Shown here: positions 58,080 to 64,000 of the stretch, piece after piece
How positions within the stretch are numbered: the stretch's first letter is position 1
How the letters are laid out: every line of letters starts with the position of its first letter
Assembly: GCA_965112735.1 (NCBI GenBank)
Contig: OZ218951.1
Location: 4,526,001-4,590,000, forward strand
Length of the DNA stretch: 64,000 nt
Direction of reading: 5' to 3'
Origin: Phaeosaccion multiseriatum
Lineage: Eukaryota > Ochrophyta, other classes
Made by a program: the position numbers and the translations under genes
Notes under the pieces: model-generated
Database searches by the model: none
Told to the model about the DNA's origin: nothing
The model's input: the letters and a program-made list of their open reading frames with translations, nothing else

Positions 58080-61000
58080 TCAACGACTGCCGGTCGATGG
58101 AGCCCCGCTGTCAGCCGACAACATGCTCAGCTGGCAGCGAGGCACTGTGAGCAGGACCCCCCCGGAGAGAGGAGGAGCACGCCTCTGCCTCTGCCGCTGC
58201 CGCTGCTGTGTAACCAACTGCTGCTGCACGCCTTCCCCGGTAGACGGGGCGCGCATCCTCTTCATCCTTGCGCAACCTCCCAAAGGAGCATGGCTGCCTG
58301 TGAAAGTCCCGTCCTTTGCGCATGACAACAAGGACGACGACGACAACAAAGAGGCCGAGAGGGAGGAGGCGGACGAGGAAGAACCCCTCTTGAAAACCTT
58401 CCTACTCGCCTCCGCTGGCTTCCTCTTCTTCCTCTTCCTCTTCTCCTGCGCTTCACCACCACCAGCCTCCATCTCATCCTCGTCCTCGTCTTGCTCTTGC
58501 TTCTCCTCCTCATCATAGGATTCGGCCATTGTGCCACTGCCACTGCTGCTCACCGCTGCGGGTGGGGGGCTGCTGCTGCTCCGGTCCTCAGCCTCGACGA
58601 CTTTGATCAATTCGATCCCTTCGTCATCATCATCATCATCATCAACAACGTCATCTTCTTCCCCTCCGCCCTCCCCTTGCTGTATCACCAACTGCTCCTG
58701 CTCCTCCTGCTGCTGATGTGCCGCCAGTGCTTTGGCGACCTTCGCTTCCTTTTTGGCCTTCCTCCTTGACGCCTTCTCCTCGGGAGTCTCTCGCGCCTTC
58801 ATTTCCTGCTTTGCCTTCCTTCGCGACTCTTTCTCTTTTCTCCGCATTTCCTCCTTATCCTCCTCCTCATTCTCTTGCTCCGTCTCCACCCCATCCTGTT
58901 CCTCCTCCAACACCACTACCACCACCTCACTATCCTCCTCCTTCCTCTTCTCCTCCACCGCCTCCTTCTCCTGCTCCTCCTCCTCCTTCTCCTCTTCCTC
59001 CTTCTCCTCCTCGTCCTCCTCCTCCTCCTCCTCCTTCTCCTCCTCCTTTTCCTCATTCTTTGCCTTCCTTCGTGCCTTACTCCGCCTTCTCTGCTTGAGG
59101 TCCTCCTCCTTCTCCTCCCCTCCCTCCTTCTTCTCCTCTACCTCCTCCTCGTGGACCTCCTCCTCCTTCTCCTCCTCCGTCACCGCATACTCCTCCTCCA
59201 CCATCACCTCGTCCTCTGCTTTCTCCGCCCCTTCCTCCTCCCCTCCTCCCTCCTCCTCCTCGGCCTCGTCTTCCTCCATTTTCTCCTCTTGTTTCTCTCC
59301 CTCCTCCTCCTCCTCCTCCTCCTCCTCCCCACCCCCCCCCCCCTCCTCCGCCTTCGCCCCATCACCGACGTTGCCCTCTCCTAGAGAAGATAGTGCTTTG
59401 GGTGGTGTGAGCGTTGCCTTGGGCCTCCTTCGCTTGGCGCTGTACTCAAGAATGGCCCGTGCATCGTCCTCTTCACCCCCATCCCCGTGCACGACGGGCC
59501 TGCTCAGCCCCAGCGCATCCCTCTTGCGCTTCTCCTTCTGCGCGGCAACGCCATCTGTGACCACGCTGCTGCCCATATGACTGCTGCTGTTGCTACAACT
59601 GCCACTCCTACTACTGCTGCTGCTGCTGCCACTGCTGCTGCTAGTGGTGCTGGTGATGGTGGTGGTGGTGATGGTGGTTCCAGCTCTCTTCTTTCTCTTC
59701 TCCTGAGGCTCCTCCCCAGCAACATCGCTGGCTTGGTGGGCTTCTCCTGCTGTGGCGCCTTTGAGTTGCCTCTTCTTCTTCTTCTTCTTCTTGCTGTCCA
59801 TACTCTGCTCCTCCTCCTCGACCTTCTCATGCTCCTCTCTGGCATCAGTAACAGCAATGGTCGCACCATCACCATCACCATCACCAGCACCGCCAGCAGC
59901 AGCAGCAGTGGCTGCCCTGGCCTTTGCCTTCCCCGCTGCCCTCAGCTTCACTTTCATGGACTCTGGAAGCTGAAAGGGACGGGACAGGCAAATGATAGAC
60001 CACGGAAGCAAATAACATACAAACAAAGCAAAAGCGAGGATTAGTTTTGTTACGAAGAGTCCAAGCGTAAGCTTTGTCTGCCTGCATACGCCAGTAAACG
60101 GCCCCCCAGGATGGCAGCAAACGGGGAATGAATGGATGGATGGATGGATGGATGGATGGATGGATGGATGGATGGATGGATGGATGGATGGATGGATGGA
60201 TGGATGGATGGATGGATGGATGGATGGATGGATGGATGGATGGATGGATGGATGGATGGATAGATGGATGGATGGATGGATGGATGGATGGATGGATGGA
60301 TGGATGGATGGCCGGATGGATGGATGGATGGATGGATGGATGGCCGGATGGATGGATGGATGGATTCTCTTTTCAGGGTGCTGCTCTCTCACTCCGCTTG
60401 AGCTGCTGGAGCGTTTCGACACCGATGTATAGTATATACGTCGAGAATGTGACGACTCGTAGCTGGGTCAATAAACTGACACGGATACTGTACTCTCACT
60501 CACGCACTCACCTCCAGCGTGCTCAACTCCAGCTCTGAAAAGAGCCCCTCCTTGAGACAATTGTCGTATATCCTGGCATGTACACGTTCGATGGTTAGCT
60601 CCTCATGCGTCTTGAACAGGCCGCTCACGCTGCTGGGCTGGGGATGTAGTAGGTGGGGGGTGGGGGGGGGGAGGAGGGAGAGGGGCAGGGGAAGGGGGAA
60701 GGGGAGGAGAAGGAAGCCAGGCTCAGTGAGAGTCACGTGCCAAGTACCATCAAGTACTTTCTCCATCTTTATAGTATGTCTGTCCCGTCTATCTACTTGT
60801 CTATCCACCCACCGATCCGTCTGTCATCTATCTTGATATCTATCCAATCTATCCATCTTTCCATCCATCCATCTATCCATCTCTGTCTACCAATCTGTAG
60901 TGTATCCACGTATCCATCTTTCTATCCACTCACTCACTCATGCCCTCACGTACTCACTCATCCACTCACCCACTCACTCACTCACTACGATAACTGATTC

Positions 61001-62394
61001 ACTCACTCCCTCCCTCCCTCCCTCCCTCCCTCACTCACTCACTCACTCACTCACTCACTCACTCACTCACTCACTCACACACTCACTCATTGACCCACCC
61101 GCCCACCCACCCACCCACTCACTCACTCACTCTCTCATCGACCCACCCGCCCACCCACTCACTCACTCACTCACTCACCTGGAGCACGTAGTGAGTGACT
61201 TGTCGAAAGGCGGCGTCTTCCTCCGACACAGGCTCATCAATGGGCTCTCCGTCCTCGCTGTGGCCCTTGTAGGAGAAGACCTTCTTAACCTGTTGGTGAT
61301 ACAGGGAAGGGAGGGGAGGAAAGGGAAAGTTCAGCCCCTTCTCATCTTGATTGATAGTACTGATAAAGCAAAGTCCAACTGAGCTGTTCACAAGTGAAAC
61401 TGCCACTCCCATCCAATGCCATCCGCACCGTGTGGTCGTCCTTGACACAGATGTTGCGGTCGAGCTTGAGGAAGCTCGTCATGCGCTCGCGGCCCTCCTT
61501 CCCGTACACCTGAAGGGAGGAATAGAAAGGGGCGCAAGGGAGCAGAAGGCAACTGAGAAGGAAGCAAAATGGGAGAACCCTAATTCCTGGTGCTCCTCAG
61601 AGCAGTCGTGATCGCGGTCGTAACCGTCAACCCCGACTATCCTCCCTCCTCCTCCTCCATCCCCCCCCCCCCTCCACGTCCTCCTCCTCCATCGTACCTC
61701 TAGCACTCGTCTCTCTACAATGGCCAGGCTCTTGGCCCCCGTGCTGGCCTCGTACAGCTGAATGGTGTCCCCTGCCCTCAGGGGGACGTTACTCCTCTCC
61801 AGCTCACTCTTCTTGGGCTGAGCACTGAACCACACAGTAGGCGCCTTCGAGGAGGGTGAGGAGGAGGTGTCCGAGGGCTCCTGCGATTGTTGATGGTGGT
61901 GGTCGTGGTGGTGGTTTTCGAGAGAAAAAAAAACAAAAAAAACGAACAAGAGGCAAAGTGGCATGTGTTGTTTAGTGTTGTGTTGTGGGTGGGTGCGTGC
62001 GTGCGTGGGGGAGGAGGAGCAGGAGGCCCAACAACCTTCCCCCTTTCCCTCCATTATCTTCCTCTCTCTCTCTTCTCCCTCTTTCTCCATCTCCCTCTCT
62101 CCCTCCCTCTCTCTCATTCTTCTCTCCCTTTCTCTCCCTCTCTTATCTCTCTCTCCTTTCGTGTTCTCTCACCTTGCCCGAGCCTCCGTTCCCGTCGTTG
62201 TCGACCCCCCCTCTCTCCTCTCTCTCCTCTTTCTCCTCCTCCTCGACCCTACGCTGCTCCTCCTGCTTGGGGCCCAGGCAAGGAAAGCAAGGCAAGCAAG
62301 GCAAGCACGAGCAAAGCCAGTGAAGAAGCAAGCAACAAACAAGCAAGGCAGAGACAAGGCAGCTAGCCAGCGGACGGGACGGACACACAGATAC

Positions 62395-62445
<51 letters not shown>

Positions 62446-64000
62446 CACGCACGCACGCACACACACACGCACGCACGCACCTCTGCCTCCTGCTCTGCCT
62501 TGCGCTCCTCCTCCAGCCGCTGCTGCTCCTTCTTGTCCCTCCTTTCTGTGGCCGCCTTGAGCCACTCAGCAGCCACAGAGAGTGTCTCTTGCACTTGCTT
62601 GGCCGACAGCTTTGAGGGGTTCTTGCCCTTGGCCGAGCACCGCTTCTTGAAGGCCTGGGAGGGTGTGACAGTCGGGGAGGGTAAAAGGTTAGTAGCCGTA
62701 GACAGGTAGGTAAGTGGGGCAGTTGGGAAGGGGGGGAGGTAGGGAGATGGGTAGGGTAGTAGGTTGGCGTGAGGGGACGGCCCTGTGTGGGAGGCAACAC
62801 GCGGTAACTCTCTCTTTCTCTTCCTCTCTCTTTAACTACATTGCCCACAACCCCCCCCCCCCTTCTCACCTTGACACCTGCCTCGGACCAGCAAGAGGGG
62901 TCCTCTCCCTCCTCGGCCTGGTAGTTGAAGGGCTTGACGGAGTCCACCGACACCGATTCGTACAAGTCCCTCACTTTGTCGCCCCTGTGAGTCGACAAGT
63001 GTCCATACGAATGAATCAATTAATGAAGGATTTGAATGAGTATGTGAATGGTGGGGTACCGTTGTCTTCAAAAGGAAGAGCCAGAGCTGGTCTTCATCAC
63101 ACAGTCGGGGGTGGGAGAGAGGGAAGGAGGGGGCTGGACTGACAGGATGCCCGTCGCGCAATGGGTGAGTGCGTGCGTGCGGTCTACACGGAAACTTGGC
63201 AACTTACACTTTGGCTCTGTAGGGGATGTACTTCCAGTAGCCTTTGCCCTCCTCGGGCTCTTCCTCCTGCAGGAAGAGAAGCTCCGTCCCCCATATTCTC
63301 CTGTATAGAGCGGGCACACACACATACACACACACACACACACACAATGTGGTACATCAGGGGGGGGGCAGGGGAGAGATGCTTGGGTGTGATGCATGGA
63401 CACAGAGGGACAAGCAGGGTGGTGTGATAGGATGAGTAACGTCGATTCAAGTCCACAGCGTTCGGGTCGAGATGGGTGAGGAGGCCTCCGCGTCTCCTTG
63501 GTTTCCGCGCCCCTTCCCATGCCCCTTCCTGGCCCTTCCTCCTCCGTCTCTACACCCTTCCTCTCCTCGTCCTTCCTCTTCCGGTCCTTGTTCCCGACGC
63601 CTGTTTCCCTCCCCCAAGCCCCACCCCACCCCTTTCCCGCTTCGTGCAGCCCTTTACAGAGAGACAGGAAGAGATGCCAAGCGAACAAATCCAAGAAAAA
63701 GCTCACAAGGCTCCCTCCCTCTCTCTCTCACCCACTCACTCACCTTGCCGGGTATGCCTCCAGCCACCCAAAGTCTTCTGGCTGCGCCTTGTGCACCCAC
63801 TGATCTCCCTTGCTCAGCCTCTCCCAGTCTTCCCGATACTCTTTGGCGAGCGCTTTCTTGCGCTTCTCCTTGTCAGAGACCTGCTTGCTCGCTCCTGCTC
63901 CTCCCCTTCCTGCTCCTGCTCCTGCTGCCAAGTTGCCTCCATCCCACTCTCCCTCGTCTTCGTCGTCCTTTCCGTCATCTACCCGAGGCCTTTTCTTCTC
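58080..64000 (-). CDS. Unrecognised lysine-rich acidic protein, 5' end outside window
   Basis: Ten exons join in phase: 64000-63744 (partial), 63300-63208, 62984-62870, 62654-62481, 62262-62173, 61880-61698, 61509-61429, 61289-61179, 60637-60512 and 59969-58080. I do not recognise the family. The N-terminal part looks folded: [50 protein letters not shown], a coiled coil ([20 protein letters not shown]), [34 protein letters not shown] and [20 protein letters not shown]. The last exon encodes about 629 residues of alternating acidic and Lys-rich blocks with many basic clusters ([14 protein letters not shown]), suggesting a nuclear protein. Two dispersed motif copies are in this exon. The exon chain is well supported by phase; the function is open. 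Confidence 0.72.
58205..58221 (-). repeat. Dispersed motif copy in a coding exon
   Basis: GCTGTGTAACCAACTGC, two changes from consensus, read on the minus strand as QQQLVTQQR. Confidence 0.8.
58679..58695 (-). repeat. Dispersed motif copy in a coding exon
   Basis: GCTGTATCACCAACTGC, exact, read on the minus strand as EQLVIQQG in the same exon as the previous copy. Confidence 0.9.
60128..60364. repeat. (ATGG)n microsatellite
   Basis: About 230 bp of ATGG repeat in the intron between exons 60637-60512 and 59969-58080. It produces a spurious HPSI-repeat frame on the minus strand. Confidence 0.97.
61017..61180. repeat. CTCA/CCCA tetranucleotide array at a splice donor
   Basis: On the transcript strand the array is GTGAGTGAGTGAG and begins within the donor after exon 61289-61179. 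Confidence 0.93.
61290..61304 (+). repeat. Dispersed motif copy forming a splice acceptor
   Basis: CTGTTGGTGATACAG. On the minus strand it reads CTGTATCACCAACAG, and its final CAG is the acceptor of exon 61289-61179. Confidence 0.8.

Noticed and set aside
60128-60422. Repeat frame HPSIHPSI upstream of the acidic protein
   Set aside because: It is a translated ATGG microsatellite. A good acceptor at 59970 joins in phase to exon 60637-60512, so it is intronic.

Overview
The window is nuclear DNA of a eukaryote. Genes carry many short introns with GT..AG borders, and exons can be joined in phase into known eukaryotic families. Three N-termini look like bipartite plastid-targeting leaders of algae with secondary red plastids: a signal peptide followed by an A-F or G-A-F motif. 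They belong to the plastid SRP54, the ATP-grasp protein and a ubiquitin-protease remnant. I infer a photosynthetic stramenopile (ochrophyte), without a species call. Introns and some exons are loaded with microsatellites.

Layout, left to right. An IMPACT/YIH1 homologue runs off the left edge (-). Positions 2430-4837 hold gene debris: a broken ubiquitin-protease fragment, three unrelated fold-back inverted repeats and an ankyrin pseudogene. Then come protein-L-isoaspartate methyltransferase (-), a divergent type II pantothenate kinase (+), a membrane-anchored protein kinase (+), a BT1/folate-biopterin-type transporter (-), a PPR protein fused to a TrmB-like methyltransferase (+), an unrecognised coiled-coil gene (-), a PPR-Smr protein with about 16 near-identical repeats (+), plastid SRP54 in 15 exons (-), a RING/TRAF-zinc-finger multipass membrane protein (+), an ankyrin protein (-), an ATP-grasp ligase-like protein (+), a TPR protein with Gly/Gln-rich tail (-), and an unrecognised acidic lysine-rich protein leaving the right edge (-). 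Genes often lie head to head with 80-300 bp between start codons.

These are mostly independent housekeeping and organelle genes: CoA synthesis, protein repair, organelle RNA processing and thylakoid protein targeting. They do not form one pathway.

The most unusual signal is a dispersed element of about 16 nt, CAGTTGGTGATACAGC, found about 20 times in both orientations. Many copies lie in frame inside exons of unrelated proteins, read as QLVIQQ, AVGDTAA or AVSPTA. Others are intergenic or intronic, and one forms a splice acceptor. A second short motif, GGATGGCAGTGGATGG, sits just inside intron ends in an orientation that depends on which end. I know of no description of either.
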